Positions 1-7,407 are shown, counted from the stretch's first letter. The stretch: DNA of 25,264 bases from a virus (IMGVR_UViG_3300036846_001083:1-25264); one strand, 5' to 3'. The notes: generated by a model from the sequence alone, not told the origin. Program-made: numbers and translations.

Positions 1-120
1 CCATGCGGTCTTGCAGGTGGGATCAGCTTTCAGCTTCAGGCCCAGCGCCAGTGAGCCGATAAACGGCTCACTCAGCAGCAGGGCGGTGCGGGCGGCGGTC
101 ATCTTTCCTTGTGCGCTCAT
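1..120 (-). CDS. VWA-like metallopeptidase-domain protein (partial, N-terminus only)
   Basis: Only the first 40 codons lie in the window; the gene runs off the left edge. The start, MSAQGKMTAARTALLLSEPF followed by IGSLALGLKLK and TCKTAW, resembles the N-terminus of the predicted metal-dependent peptidase / VWA-like family (DUF2201-type), whose members start with an ARxxLLxxxPFxGxLAL segment followed by a TA(A)TDG motif. The ATG overlaps the upstream gene's TGA in an ATGA arrangement, so translation is probably coupled. It is the third gene of a minus-strand operon behind a MoxR-type AAA+ ATPase; AAA+ and VWA proteins are commonly paired. The family assignment rests on a short stretch and on context. 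Confidence 0.55.
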   Translation of the reverse strand, partial: MSAQGKMTAARTALLLSEPFIGSLALGLKLKADPTCKTAW

Positions 121-1079
121 TTCGAAAACATCCCCTTCCCATAAGTGGCGGTCATAGCATCCAGAATGCTTTGCGCGCGGGCGGCGGTTTCAGCGCGAAC
201 GGCGGGCACTTCGCGCAGGGTTTCAGGTTCCGATACGGCGAGCAGTTCCGCTTCGCGCCGGTACTTCTCTAGCTCCGGATCATCGGTAAGGTTCAGCGTC
301 TTCAGGGCGTCGCACACCTTACGGGCGTTGCCGATAAGCGTGTCCTTGAACGTTTTCATCCCATCCTTGCGGTTAGGGTTGCCGGTGGCCAGCGTCTCGC
401 GGATGCGCGCCAGTGTCTCGTAAAGGCGTTTCACGGCGTCCGCCTGCGCGTCCCTGAACCCCTGCGCGACGCGCTCCTCCGTGCTCTTAGCAATGGCCGC
501 GATTTCAGCGTCCGCCAGTGTCACCCGGAAGTCTGTACCGCTCGGCACCGGCGAATACTCGCAGCCGAATTTAAACTTGGCCGCGATCACCGTGGGATAG
601 TCATCCTCGCGGAACATGCCGTTCAGCAGTTTCCGCGCCAGTTCCCGCAGGGCGGGATAGTCGCGCTCGAACTCGGCGAGCAGGGTATCAAAAGTGTGCT
701 GTGACTCGCGGACAAAGGCGGCGAAGGACTGATAATTCTTGATGGGGAGCAGCCGCCAGCCATCGTCAGACCATGGCAGGGTCATGGCGTAATATTTGAC
801 CCGCACGGCGGCGATGTGTTGGATCAGCGCCTTATGAGAGTTGGCTTTGTTGACCGTCGCAACGGCGGCGGATGCCCGCGCCTTGCTTGACTTGGCGGCG
901 GCGGGCACTTCGAACTCCGACCCGGGGAGCAGGTTTTTTGTGTACTTCCCGGCATCGCCCGATGCGTTGTGAGTGGCGGCGACGTGCTGCGCAATAGCCT
1001 TGTCATCCTTGGTTGCCGCCCAGCTTGAAACCCGCAGGCTCACTAACATGGCGCGGGCGTGCATATCTTGTGTGCTCAT
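117..1079 (-). CDS. Conserved phage protein of the AAA+/VWA operon
   Basis: A 320-residue soluble protein with no signal peptide or membrane segment. Its N-terminal LVSLRVSSWAATKDDKAIAQ segment, the central TLPWSDDGWRLLP motif and the DYPTVIAAKFKF...VPSGTDFRV stretch resemble a widespread phage protein of unknown function found beside MoxR-like ATPase and VWA genes. The C-terminal half (about residues 190-310) is charged, helical and probably coiled. The start has a strong GGGAGGG ribosome site 6 nt upstream. It sits between the AAA+ gene (52 nt away) and the VWA-like gene (4-nt overlap), so it is probably a third component of that chaperone-like module. No catalytic motif was recognised. Confidence 0.6.
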   Translation of the reverse strand: MSTQDMHARAMLVSLRVSSWAATKDDKAIAQHVAATHNASGDAGKYTKNLLPGSEFEVPAAAKSSKARASAAVATVNKANSHKALIQHIAAVRVKYYAMTLPWSDDGWRLLPIKNYQSFAAFVRESQHTFDTLLAEFERDYPALRELARKLLNGMFREDDYPTVIAAKFKFGCEYSPVPSGTDFRVTLADAEIAAIAKSTEERVAQGFRDAQADAVKRLYETLARIRETLATGNPNRKDGMKTFKDTLIGNARKVCDALKTLNLTDDPELEKYRREAELLAVSEPETLREVPAVRAETAARAQSILDAMTATYGKGMFSK

Positions 1080-1108
1080 TCGTCTACCCTCCCGTAAACG
1101 TGTTTTCA

Positions 1109-1126
1109 GGCGGGGTCGCCCCCGCC
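1109..1126 (-). other. GC-rich stem-loop inside the AAA+/VWA operon
   Basis: GGCGGGG (1109-1115) pairs with CCCCGCC (1120-1126) around a 4-nt loop, between the AAA+ stop codon and the next gene. No T-run follows on the minus strand, so it is more likely an mRNA-stability or partial attenuation element than an intrinsic terminator. Confidence 0.35.
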
Positions 1127-1131
1127 CGGGG

Positions 1132-2175
1132 TTACTTCGTGCTGCCGTTCAGGAGTTGCCCCAACGGTCCGGCAGTGATGCGCACAAAGGCGTCGGTATA
1201 TTGCAGAGCCTCATCGCGGCGGACCGCGTCACGCAGGGTCAATACCGCGAACTCGCCGCGCTCGGCGTCTACCATGCGTTGGGCATAGATGCCGATGCCC
1301 TTCAGGTTCTGCGCCGTCGCCCGGGATGCCAGCGCGACCGATACGGCGTACAGTTGATCCGGCTTGGTGGGCAGCGCCGCCGCCTGCGGGTTAAGCAGGA
1401 TGGCGTCCACGTTGACAATGGAACGATACATTGAACGGAAAGCCAGATACTCGCCCGCCGCGCCCTCGCCTACCGCGCCCGCCATGGCCTTGACTTCGAT
1501 ACCGGCGGGCAGGTTCAGCGCCTCAAGTTTGGCCAGATGCGCCCACGTGCGGGGCATCGGGGAGTTGGTAAGGTCCGCCGAGGGAACGAACGCGGAGAGC
1601 AGTTCCGGCCTGAAACGCAGGAATGCAATCAAAACCGGCGGGATATCGTGATCTATCGCCCACTCGCACCACGAGGCAAGGTCTGCTTCCAGTTCCACGA
1701 TAGAGACGAAACGCGACTTGACCGGCTCAAGGATGCCGCTCACCCCGGCGCGATCTGTGCGGCGATTGGTGGCCGCGACCATGACGACATGAGCGGGCAG
1801 CTTATGCCCGTTGACCTCGCCCGCCAGCAGTAGTTGCATGTATGCCGCCTGTACCGCCGGGGTGGCCTGCCCCAAGTCGTCAAGGAACCATAGCAGGGGG
1901 CGGGTGGATTCCATCGCCCGCGCCATGTTCCCGAAGGGTTTGAACGTCGCGTGTTTCGCGCCCTTCTCAAACCATGGCAAGCCCGCGACGGTAGTGGGGT
2001 CCTCGACCGCCGGATGACTCAGCAGCAGGTCAAAGCCGATGGACGCGGCCACTTGGCGGACGATATCGGTTTTGCCGATGCCGGGCGCGCCGGTGATCAG
2101 AATGTTGTGCTCCGCCTTGACGACGGCGCTCAGGAACTGTTCTAGCTCCCGTGGATTGAATGCCATTGCTCCCAT
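1132..2175 (-). CDS. MoxR/CobS-type AAA+ ATPase
   Basis: A 347-residue AAA+ ATPase. Visible motifs are Walker A GAPGIGKT (residues 29-36), Walker B LLWFLDD (94-100) and sensor-1 AATNR (134-138), followed by a helical lid region with arginines that could serve as sensor 2. Size and order fit the MoxR class, whose members act as chaperones that remodel or load VWA-domain partner proteins. The next two minus-strand genes, the second VWA-like, support this. The start at 2175 follows AGAGGAAA at good spacing; the ATG three codons in is less well placed. The role in the phage cycle is unknown. Confidence 0.85.
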   Translation of the reverse strand: MGAMAFNPRELEQFLSAVVKAEHNILITGAPGIGKTDIVRQVAASIGFDLLLSHPAVEDPTTVAGLPWFEKGAKHATFKPFGNMARAMESTRPLLWFLDDLGQATPAVQAAYMQLLLAGEVNGHKLPAHVVMVAATNRRTDRAGVSGILEPVKSRFVSIVELEADLASWCEWAIDHDIPPVLIAFLRFRPELLSAFVPSADLTNSPMPRTWAHLAKLEALNLPAGIEVKAMAGAVGEGAAGEYLAFRSMYRSIVNVDAILLNPQAAALPTKPDQLYAVSVALASRATAQNLKGIGIYAQRMVDAERGEFAVLTLRDAVRRDEALQYTDAFVRITAGPLGQLLNGSTK

Positions 2176-2195
2176 AATTCGTTTCCTCTTTCAGT

Positions 2196-2297
2196 GCCGG
2201 TGACCGGCAGGAATTTAAATCGTTTGGCTTGCGTCTCGCCAGCGCTCAGCAGTTGAGCGCCTGACGCACTTTCCCGTATGCCTGCTATCCGGCAGGC
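2196..2297 (-). promoter_or_regulatory. Leader with three stem-loops upstream of the AAA+ operon
   Basis: Three inverted repeats lie just upstream of the AAA+ start: GCCGG/CCGGC (2196-2200 with 2204-2208); GCGCTCA/TGAGCGC (2242-2248 with 2254-2260), enclosed by an outer GCGTC/GACGC pair (2231-2235 with 2263-2267); and GCCTGC/GCAGGC (2280-2285 with 2292-2297). They could form a structured 5' leader or operators for the minus-strand operon. No confident -35/-10 pair was found. Confidence 0.35.
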
Positions 2298-2351
2298 CGG
2301 TAAAGCTCCCGGGGCGGTACAATCCGCGCCGGGTTCCCCTTGCTTATTAAG

Positions 2352-2447
2352 CTAACTCCGTACCATTCTGCTACTTACGCCGCGCTCACGAGACAACTGC
2401 GAGCGCTTTGCTTTGGCTTCCCGTTCAGGTGTGCGCCGGTTCTGCAT
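2352..2447 (-). CDS. Possible small basic protein (31 aa)
   Basis: A short minus-strand reading frame, MQNRRTPEREAKAKRSQLS then RERGVSSRMVRS. The start has TAAGGA 7 nt upstream. It is rich in Arg and Lys, and the tail looks like a fragment of a DNA-binding helix-turn-helix, but it is too short to classify. It lies alone in the non-coding region upstream of the AAA+ operon and could be a remnant or a chance frame. Confidence 0.25.
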   Translation of the reverse strand: MQNRRTPEREAKAKRSQLSRERGVSSRMVRS

Positions 2448-2973
2448 GGCACGTTCCTTACTTATGGCCGGGGCCGGGGGTTTGGTTCGCGGGAACGTTT
2501 GCCCGCGTCGCTCAACTGTCAAACATCGTTTCCGGGGGTACCGGGTTTGCCTCAGCAACTCTCTAAAACCAATATACACATGATTCGCGTACAGTGCAAA
2601 CAATTCTGGAATTTATTTTCATGCCTGCGAATTCAGGCACTTAGCAGACGCGCACGGCGGAGCGCGCCGTATGTATCGGTAGACGCGATGCGACATATAT
2701 AAGGGGGCGGGGGCATAGGACCCGCGCAGGGTACTCCATTACAGGAGTGAGCCCGGGGAATCCCGGGGCGGAGCGCCCGGAACATGATAGTTGTGGCAAC
2801 GACAATTGCGCGAATCACTAATACCGGTGTGTAACATGCACATTGTAAAGGCGATGCAAGCCATGTTTACAGGTATCTGTGCCCGCTGTGCGATTTCTAG
2901 GGGCAGGCAAGGGGCAGAGCCCCCAAAACCGCCTGCGACGGCAGGGCGACCCCTTGCAGGCCCGGGAAGCGAT

Positions 2974-2997
2974 TGTGGAAAAGCCTGTGGAAACAGG
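2974..2997. other. Tandem TGTGGAAA words with small hairpin (possible DnaA-type boxes)
   Basis: TGTGGAAAA (2974-2982) and TGTGGAAAC (2986-2994) are 12 nt apart. The first is the complement of TTTTCCACA, a known DnaA-box variant in some bacteria. CCTGT/ACAGG (2984-2988 with 2993-2997) forms a small hairpin around the second copy. A third CTGTGGAAAAG occurs before the gene block near 8 kb. Two or three copies are weak evidence for an origin. Confidence 0.2.
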
Positions 2998-3500
2998 TGG
3001 GCTGGTGAACATCTATGGAATCAACAAGTTAGGCATAAATAATCACCAAACGAGGCGCATAGGCAAGTGGCCTGCAAGCGCAATGGAATCATAGCGATAC
3101 CCTGTTTTCACAGCGTTCGCATGTTTAGTAAACACCGTTTCGGCCCGGACCCGCGTAAACACTGGATGAAAGTGTGTTTTCCACTTGTCAAGTTTAGTAG
3201 CGCGCATTGTGAGACGGCGGGCGGATTTATTCAGGCGCTCCGGACCCGGCGCTAGGACCCGCCCGGGAACGTCGTACGGTATCCCCGGGATGCGCCTGCG
3301 CGGCGATCCGCGCACGGAAGAGCCCGCCGCGCGAACGGGCGGACGCACAGCGCGCTCGCCTGCGCCATGGACGGCGGAACGGCAGGCGGACGCACAGCGG
3401 GCGCGGCAGGGGCGTGTACAGGGGCACGGGCGGGCACATTAGGGCGAGAGGTGGAAGGGTTTTCGCCTACTCCTGACGCCGCATTTTTTTCGCGCGCGTC

Positions 3501-3521
3501 ACCTGAAAACCGGTTTCAGGT
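3501..3521. promoter_or_regulatory. Operator-like inverted repeat
   Basis: ACCTGAAA (3501-3508) is repeated in reverse complement as TTTCAGGT (3514-3521) around a 5-nt centre. The 8-bp half-sites resemble the binding site of a dimeric repressor. It lies in the divergent non-coding region. Confidence 0.35.
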
Positions 3522-3684
3522 TGTCCCCGTTTTCCTGCCCGGGTTTGTTCCGTCCGCCTGCCCCCTAAATGCCTGATTTAAAGGGTTTGGACTCCGATTC
3601 TACAGAATGAGATACCACCCCGCCCGGACCCGCCCCCGCGCCCCGCTTGCCCCCCTGTTCCGCCCGCCGCCCCGCCTCTAGTCC

Positions 3685-3696
3685 ACCTCCGGAGGT
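3685..3696. promoter_or_regulatory. Perfect 12-bp palindrome
   Basis: ACCTCCGGAGGT reads identically on both strands. It sits in the divergent non-coding region and contains no obvious start downstream within ribosome-site distance, so an operator is a better guess than a ribosome site. Confidence 0.25.
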
Positions 3697-3964
3697 TGTC
3701 CGGGGTGCCGCACCGCGCCATCAGCATCAACATCTTTCCCCCCTCTCTTCTCTCCAATCCCCCACCCCCGAGGCGCAGCTTATGAAAAAAATTTGGCCTC
3801 CCAAAAATGGAAAAAAATTCCAGCTAAACTCCACACCCAATCCTCCCTGAATTTAATCTCGCTCATTCCAGAATGGTTATAAATATGCGGCCTTGGAAAA
3901 GTATGGAATTCCGATGAAAATAAACCACTTGCATAAGTAATAGCGATGGTGTAGATGGTGATAG

Positions 3965-4174
3965 ATGATGGAGAAACAGATCGAAGCGGCACTGGCGCGG
4001 CGGCTGCAAACCATGAGCCTGATAGACAGAGTACAGGTTCTATTGTGGTTATGGAGCGAACAACCGCCCGCCGCCGAGGTGGCTCAATGGTTAGGACTGG
4101 AGAGTCTGCCGCCCAAAAAGCCGGTGACGGCGGAGAATGGACGGCGGGAAGGGATAAGGCTGGTGCGGCGATGA
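3965..4174 (+). CDS. Small hypothetical phage protein
   Basis: A 69-residue protein starting MMEKQIEAALARRLQT, with an amphipathic helical first half (LIDRVQVLLWLW) and a basic C-terminus. ATG codons at 3965 and 3968 are both possible; the ribosome site is weak. Its TGA overlaps the ATG of the following zinc-ribbon gene, indicating a coupled pair at the left end of the plus-strand gene block. The segment PPAAEVAQWLGLESLPPKKP could be part of a small helix-turn-helix, but this is not firm. Confidence 0.5.
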   Translation: MMEKQIEAALARRLQTMSLIDRVQVLLWLWSEQPPAAEVAQWLGLESLPPKKPVTAENGRREGIRLVRR

Positions 4175-4377
4175 AGTGTCTGAAATGCGGTCATGAGTGG
4201 GAGCGCCGGGTACCTAAGCCCCTGAAGTGCCCGAGATGCGGGACGGTGGCGTGGATGTTTCCGCCGGGGGTGGGGATCGCGCAGGCGGGCAAGGAAGGCC
4301 AAAATATAGCGGTGGAGAGTGAGGGAGTCGCTAAAACCAGTTCTACGGAAGAGTTAAGAAAGAAGCGTATGGAATAA
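4171..4377 (+). CDS. Zinc-ribbon protein
   Basis: A 68-residue protein that begins directly with a zinc ribbon, MKCLKCGHEWERR...KCPRCG, with ligand pairs C3/C6 and C20/C23. The tail is hydrophilic and charged. ATGA overlap with the upstream gene supports this start rather than an earlier one in the same frame. It closely resembles the zinc ribbon encoded at 8045-8218 on the other side of the repeat locus (same C-x2-C-G-[HY]-E-W spacing), so the two are probably paralogues. Such ribbons bind nucleic acid or proteins; no specific role can be given. Confidence 0.7.
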   Translation: MKCLKCGHEWERRVPKPLKCPRCGTVAWMFPPGVGIAQAGKEGQNIAVESEGVAKTSSTEELRKKRME

Positions 4378-4441
4378 AGCTGGAGCGGGCGCGGAACGAG
4401 GGTTAGAGTGGTGGGTACAAAGTACCCGGAGGGTAACGAGT

Positions 4442-4783
4442 ATGCGGCTATGTGTCGGGTGCGGCGCGGAATTTGAAGCGCGGTCCCGTAGTCAGATAAA
4501 GTGCTTTTCCTGTGGGTTTGGGGAACCGCTGGTGCGGATCGTGTGGTGGGGGCTGGACCCGGAAACCGGAGACTGGTGGGGCTGCGGATATCCGCAGTTC
4601 GGGCCGCTGAAGTTTGTGGGGAAGGAAAATGGGCGAAGGATTGGAGCCAGTCTGGGTATGCGACAGGTGCGGGTGGAAGTGGCTCAAGACGGCGGGGCCA
4701 AAGCCGGAACGCTGTCCCAGCCGCAAATGCCGCAGCCGCCAATGGGACAACGCAACAAGCATGGACGGCCCCGGAGAGGGTGA
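4442..4783 (+). CDS. Zinc-ribbon protein overlapping the next gene
   Basis: A 113-residue frame with GGAGGG about 10 nt upstream of its ATG. The N-terminus has two Cys pairs (C4/C7 and C21/C24) typical of a zinc ribbon, then a Trp/Gly-rich segment (WWGLDPETGDWWGCGYPQF). The last 50 or so residues overlap the next gene by 155 nt in another frame and look low-complexity (Gln/Pro/Arg-rich). That suggests either genuine overlapping coding or an original stop lost by a frameshift. The N-terminal half is convincing; the C-terminal half is not. Confidence 0.5.
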   Translation: MRLCVGCGAEFEARSRSQIKCFSCGFGEPLVRIVWWGLDPETGDWWGCGYPQFGPLKFVGKENGRRIGASLGMRQVRVEVAQDGGAKAGTLSQPQMPQPPMGQRNKHGRPRRG

Positions 4784-5033
4784 GGTGGATATGGAGCGCC
4801 TGCGGGAGATCGCGGCGGGGCGGAATCTGGAGTTGGCCGAACCGCCGCCCAAGAAGCCGCCGTCCAGCGCCGCTCCGCTAAACCAGTTTATGGATGAGGA
4901 TGGCGGCGGGACCAAAGTGGAGATGTGCGACCACCGGGAGTTCGACGACCAGACCGGGGAGTTCATCCACTGCGGCCTGCCTAAGCATGGGCCGAAGGTA
5001 AGCCACGGGAACGAGTGGAGGGAGTCGGCCTGA
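4629..5033 (+). CDS. Zinc-ribbon protein next to the repeat array
   Basis: A 134-residue protein. Cysteines C11/C14 and C29/C34 (VCDRCGWKW...RCPSRKC) form an N-terminal zinc ribbon. A linker rich in Pro and acidic residues follows, and the C-terminus has a second Cys/His cluster (MCDHREF...HCGLPKHG). The ATG at 4629 follows GGGGAAGG; a TTG at 4614 in frame is the alternative, with a stop just before it. Its TGA lies 12 nt before the first recognisable unit of the 18-nt repeat array, so the array probably sits on the same transcript. Confidence 0.6.
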   Translation: MGEGLEPVWVCDRCGWKWLKTAGPKPERCPSRKCRSRQWDNATSMDGPGEGEVDMERLREIAAGRNLELAEPPPKKPPSSAAPLNQFMDEDGGGTKVEMCDHREFDDQTGEFIHCGLPKHGPKVSHGNEWRESA

Positions 5034-5045
5034 ACCAAAGTAAGA

Positions 5046-5912
5046 GACAGCGCCCATGGGATTGCGAGTGAGCCATGACATCGGAGAGCACCAAGATGTG
5101 AGAGCGAGCCGAGAGAATCGAGAGTGCCCATAGCTGTGAGCGAGCCGTACCGCCTGAGAGCGCCAGATCGAGAGAGCGAGCCAGAGTAAACGCGAGCACC
5201 ACACAGAAAGAGCGAGCCAAAAGTAGGGAGTGTTGCCAAGGATACGGAGCGAAGCCCGCTGGAGCGAGAGTACCTAAGTCACGGAGCGAACCGGGCCAGA
5301 AGAGAGCACCATTGATCGGAAGTGAACCATAAACCATGCGAGCACCACGATAACTGCGTGAGCCAGCATAGTGGAGAGCGCCACAGTAGCGGAGCAAACC
5401 AGACGGGATGAGGGCACCAAACAAGGGGAGTGGAGCCAATGCAAGTGAGAGTGCCGGAAAGGATGAGCGAGCCGATGACAGAGAGAGCACCAGAACGATT
5501 GAGCGAGCCGCCTTAGCAGAGAGTACCCAACCGAGGGAGCGAACCACTAGCCTCTGAGAGTGCCATACAAGGGGAGTGAGCCAGCGGAAACTGCGGGCAC
5601 CTAAGCGGAAGAGCGAACCATGAGCCAGCGAGAGCGCCCAAGTGGTCGAGTGAGCCGGACATGACGAGAGTACCTGTGAGCAGGAGCGAGTCAGGTTCCG
5701 CGAGAGCACCAAGCCAAAGGAACGAACCGGACATGATAAGAGCGCCAGATCGAGGGAGTGAGCCGCGCAACAAGAAAGCGCCAAGAAAGGGGAGTGAGCC
5801 AGTCCACCAGAGAGCACCATGTTGTCGGAGCGAGCCATGCAGGAAGTGAGCGCCACTGCAAGGGAGTAAACCCAATCCAGCGGAGAGCACCAAGCGAATG
5901 GAGGGACACACC
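5046..5912 (+). repeat. TIGR-like array 1: alternating 9-nt repeats with 9-nt spacers
   Basis: About 46 clear units plus a degenerate one at each end. Two repeat types alternate without exception: E = GAGAGCRCC and L = GAGYGARCC, each followed by about 9 variable nucleotides. Starts run 5066, 5084, 5102, 5120, 5138 and so on to 5883; the step is 18 nt, with occasional 19. The E+L double unit is therefore 36 nt, the reported size of TIGR guide RNAs, which carry two short spacers between alternating repeats. Spacers are mostly unique, with a few repeats (5164-5172 resembles 5746-5754; 5655-5664 equals 5727-5736). The last degenerate unit (5901) merges with the ribosome site of the next gene. 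Orientation is given as that of the flanking genes; the transcribed strand is not proven. Ordinary CRISPR is excluded by the very short repeats and spacers. Confidence 0.85.
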
Positions 5913-6800
5913 ATGAACGACCTGTTGGAAGCCACCACCGCTCCTGAACCCCTGAAGCGGCTGACCAAGGATTTACTGAAGGCCGCGACCACCCTGTCCG
6001 TCGATGAGGCGCGGTTTCTGGTGGACGCCTACTACATGCTGCAGCGCAACCGCATCACCGCCAATAATCAAATCAGGACATTGGAGGTAAACGAAGAACC
6101 ACACACCGTGCTCGAATGGCTGAGCGCCCAGAACCAGATGCTGGAAGGACAGTTGAGGAACGCGCTGGACAAATGGTCGAGCGCCAACCCGGTGGGGGAG
6201 TGGGCCAAATCCATCTGCGGCATCGGCCCCGTCATCGCCTCCGGCCTGCTGGCCCACATCGACATCACCCGCACCCCCACCGTGGGGCACATCTGGGCGT
6301 TCGCGGGGCTGAGTCCGTCGATCCAGTGGAAGAAGGGCGAGAAGCGCCCCTACAACGCCACCCTCAAGACCCTGTGCGCCTTCAAGCTGGGGGAGAGCTT
6401 CGTGAAGACGCAGAGCAACGACGAGGACATCTATGGCCGCGTCTACGTCCGGCGCAAGGCGGTTGAGATCGAGCACAACGAGGCGCTGGCCTTCAAGGAG
6501 ATCGCTGCCGAGCGGCTCAAGACCGTGGGCAAGGGCACCGAAGCCTACAAAGCCTACGCCGTAGGCAAGCTGCCTCCGGCCCACATCCACGCCCGGGCGC
6601 GGCGCTACGCCGTAAAACTGTTTTTAGCCCATTACCACGCCGTGGCTTACTTTGTTGAGTACCGGATCATGCCCCCCTTCCCCTACATGTTCAGCCACAT
6701 GGAAGGGCACGTGGATTTCATCGCTCCACCGCATGCCGCCCTCCTTCCGGGTTTCCCTGCAGCGCTGGAACGCTATAAGCAGGCGCTGCGTGAGAGGTGA
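5913..6800 (+). CDS. Tas-like Nop-domain protein (IS110 Transposase_20-like), predicted guide-RNA binding
   Basis: A 295-residue protein. Residues about 97-170 (WAKSICGIGPVIASGLLAHI, then WAFAGLSP and the basic segment WKKGEKRPYNATLKTL) match the Transposase_20 region of IS110/IS116/IS902 transposases, a helix-hairpin-helix-like fold. The N-terminal 95 residues are helical and lack the DEDD RuvC-like catalytic domain an IS110 transposase needs, so it is unlikely to be a transposase. Tas proteins of TIGR systems carry a Nop-like RNA-binding domain related to box C/D Nop proteins and to IS110; the flanking 36-nt arrays make this the best call. No RuvC or HNH domain is fused, so this would be a nuclease-less type. 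The start at 5913 has GGAGGG 7 nt upstream, formed by the array's last unit; an ATG at 5898 is the alternative. The HNH gene follows after 4 nt. Confidence 0.8.
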   Translation: MNDLLEATTAPEPLKRLTKDLLKAATTLSVDEARFLVDAYYMLQRNRITANNQIRTLEVNEEPHTVLEWLSAQNQMLEGQLRNALDKWSSANPVGEWAKSICGIGPVIASGLLAHIDITRTPTVGHIWAFAGLSPSIQWKKGEKRPYNATLKTLCAFKLGESFVKTQSNDEDIYGRVYVRRKAVEIEHNEALAFKEIAAERLKTVGKGTEAYKAYAVGKLPPAHIHARARRYAVKLFLAHYHAVAYFVEYRIMPPFPYMFSHMEGHVDFIAPPHAALLPGFPAALERYKQALRER

Positions 6801-6804
6801 GGTG

Positions 6805-7407
6805 ATGAGAACCCTCTCTGAAAAAAGAAAGATAGCCGCTGCGAGAGCTATGGCTCAACGAAATGTACCGGCGTCAAGGTGCGCCGATTGCGGGAAGGTG
6901 AGTGGAAGACTCCACCGACATCACAGTAATTACGATGAACCACTAAGTGTGGTGGTGTTGTGTCCTTCATGTCACCGTAAAAGAGATCAATTACTAGGGC
7001 TACAGAGAGTCGCGAGAAAGATCACCCCCCGGACCTGCGCGGTTTGCGGTAAGGAGTTTGTACCTGACCGCAGAAAAGTTGGCGTGATATGCGGCTCTGA
7101 TTCGTGCAGGTCTACCTACGGACGAATATCGAGTGCAAAGTGGTGGCAAGGGAGAATGAGGAAGAACAAAATTAAATCGTGTGCCTTCTGTGGTAAGGAG
7201 TTCACGGCTAAGTATCCAACTGTCAGGACTTGTTCCCAATGGTGCGCCAAAAAGCTAATGTGGAACTTTCGCCATTCCATGGCGAAACTTTGCGCCGCTC
7301 TACCCTGTGCGGATTTAATTCAGAGGCTGGCGGCGGCGGTGCAGGCGGAACTGCACCGACGGGGACCGGAAACCAAACCAACTGAGAGCACCGGGGACGA
7401 TGAGTAA
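6805..7407 (+). CDS. HNH-type zinc protein, candidate partner nuclease of the Tas-like protein
   Basis: A 200-residue protein starting MRTLSEKRKIAAARA, with an AGAGG ribosome site, 4 nt after the upstream stop. Residues 26-60 hold an HNH-like unit: C26-x2-C29, H37/H39/H40, N42 and the zinc pair C53-x2-C56 with H57, in the common phage form HRHHSNYDEPLSVVVLCPSC. Two further related zinc motifs follow (CAVCGKEF from C78 and CAFCGKEF further on, each closed by a later Cys pair). It could be the DNA-cutting partner of the Nop-domain protein or a free-standing homing-type HNH gene. The coding sequence looks more AT-rich and differently composed than its neighbour, which hints at separate acquisition. 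Its last codons and stop are built from the first two units of array 2. Confidence 0.7.
   Translation: MRTLSEKRKIAAARAMAQRNVPASRCADCGKVSGRLHRHHSNYDEPLSVVVLCPSCHRKRDQLLGLQRVARKITPRTCAVCGKEFVPDRRKVGVICGSDSCRSTYGRISSAKWWQGRMRKNKIKSCAFCGKEFTAKYPTVRTCSQWCAKKLMWNFRHSMAKLCAALPCADLIQRLAAAVQAELHRRGPETKPTESTGDDE

Larger units (their letters stand above)
2448..3964. other. Long GC-rich non-coding region between divergent gene blocks
   Basis: About 1.5 kb with no convincing gene: open frames overlap on all strands, lack ribosome sites and have low-complexity R/P/A/G-rich translations. It contains small inverted repeats (ACTCC/GGAGT at 2733-2737 and 2744-2748), DnaA-box-like words near 2974-2994, a 14-bp direct repeat GCGGACGCACAGCG (3339-3352 and 3386-3399), several copies of GGACCCG, a near-palindrome at 3501-3521 and a perfect 12-bp palindrome at 3685-3696. 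About 2790-3220 and 3780-3960 look less GC-rich than the rest. It separates minus-strand from plus-strand genes, so promoters, a replication origin or operators are all possible; none is proven. Confidence 0.5.

Noticed and set aside
2200-3960. tRNA gene in the non-coding region
   Set aside because: Scanned by eye for a T-loop GGTTCRA with a matching acceptor stem; only an isolated GGGTTCCCC (near 2331) was seen, with no cloverleaf around it.
5046-5912. CRISPR array
   Set aside because: Repeats and spacers are each only about 9 nt and two repeat types alternate; CRISPR repeats are about 23-47 nt with spacers of similar size. No cas genes are nearby.
4448-5992. Long minus-strand open frames with hexapeptide repeats (GSLxxxGALxxx pattern)
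   Set aside because: They are by-products of the 18-nt DNA repeat, which lacks stops on that strand in all frames. The 19-nt steps shift frame repeatedly, the variable positions are unconstrained, and no ribosome sites are seen.
5913-6800. IS110-family insertion sequence
   Set aside because: Only the Transposase_20-like part is present, there is no DEDD RuvC-like domain, and no element ends or bridge-RNA-like flank were recognised; the flanks are the repeat arrays.
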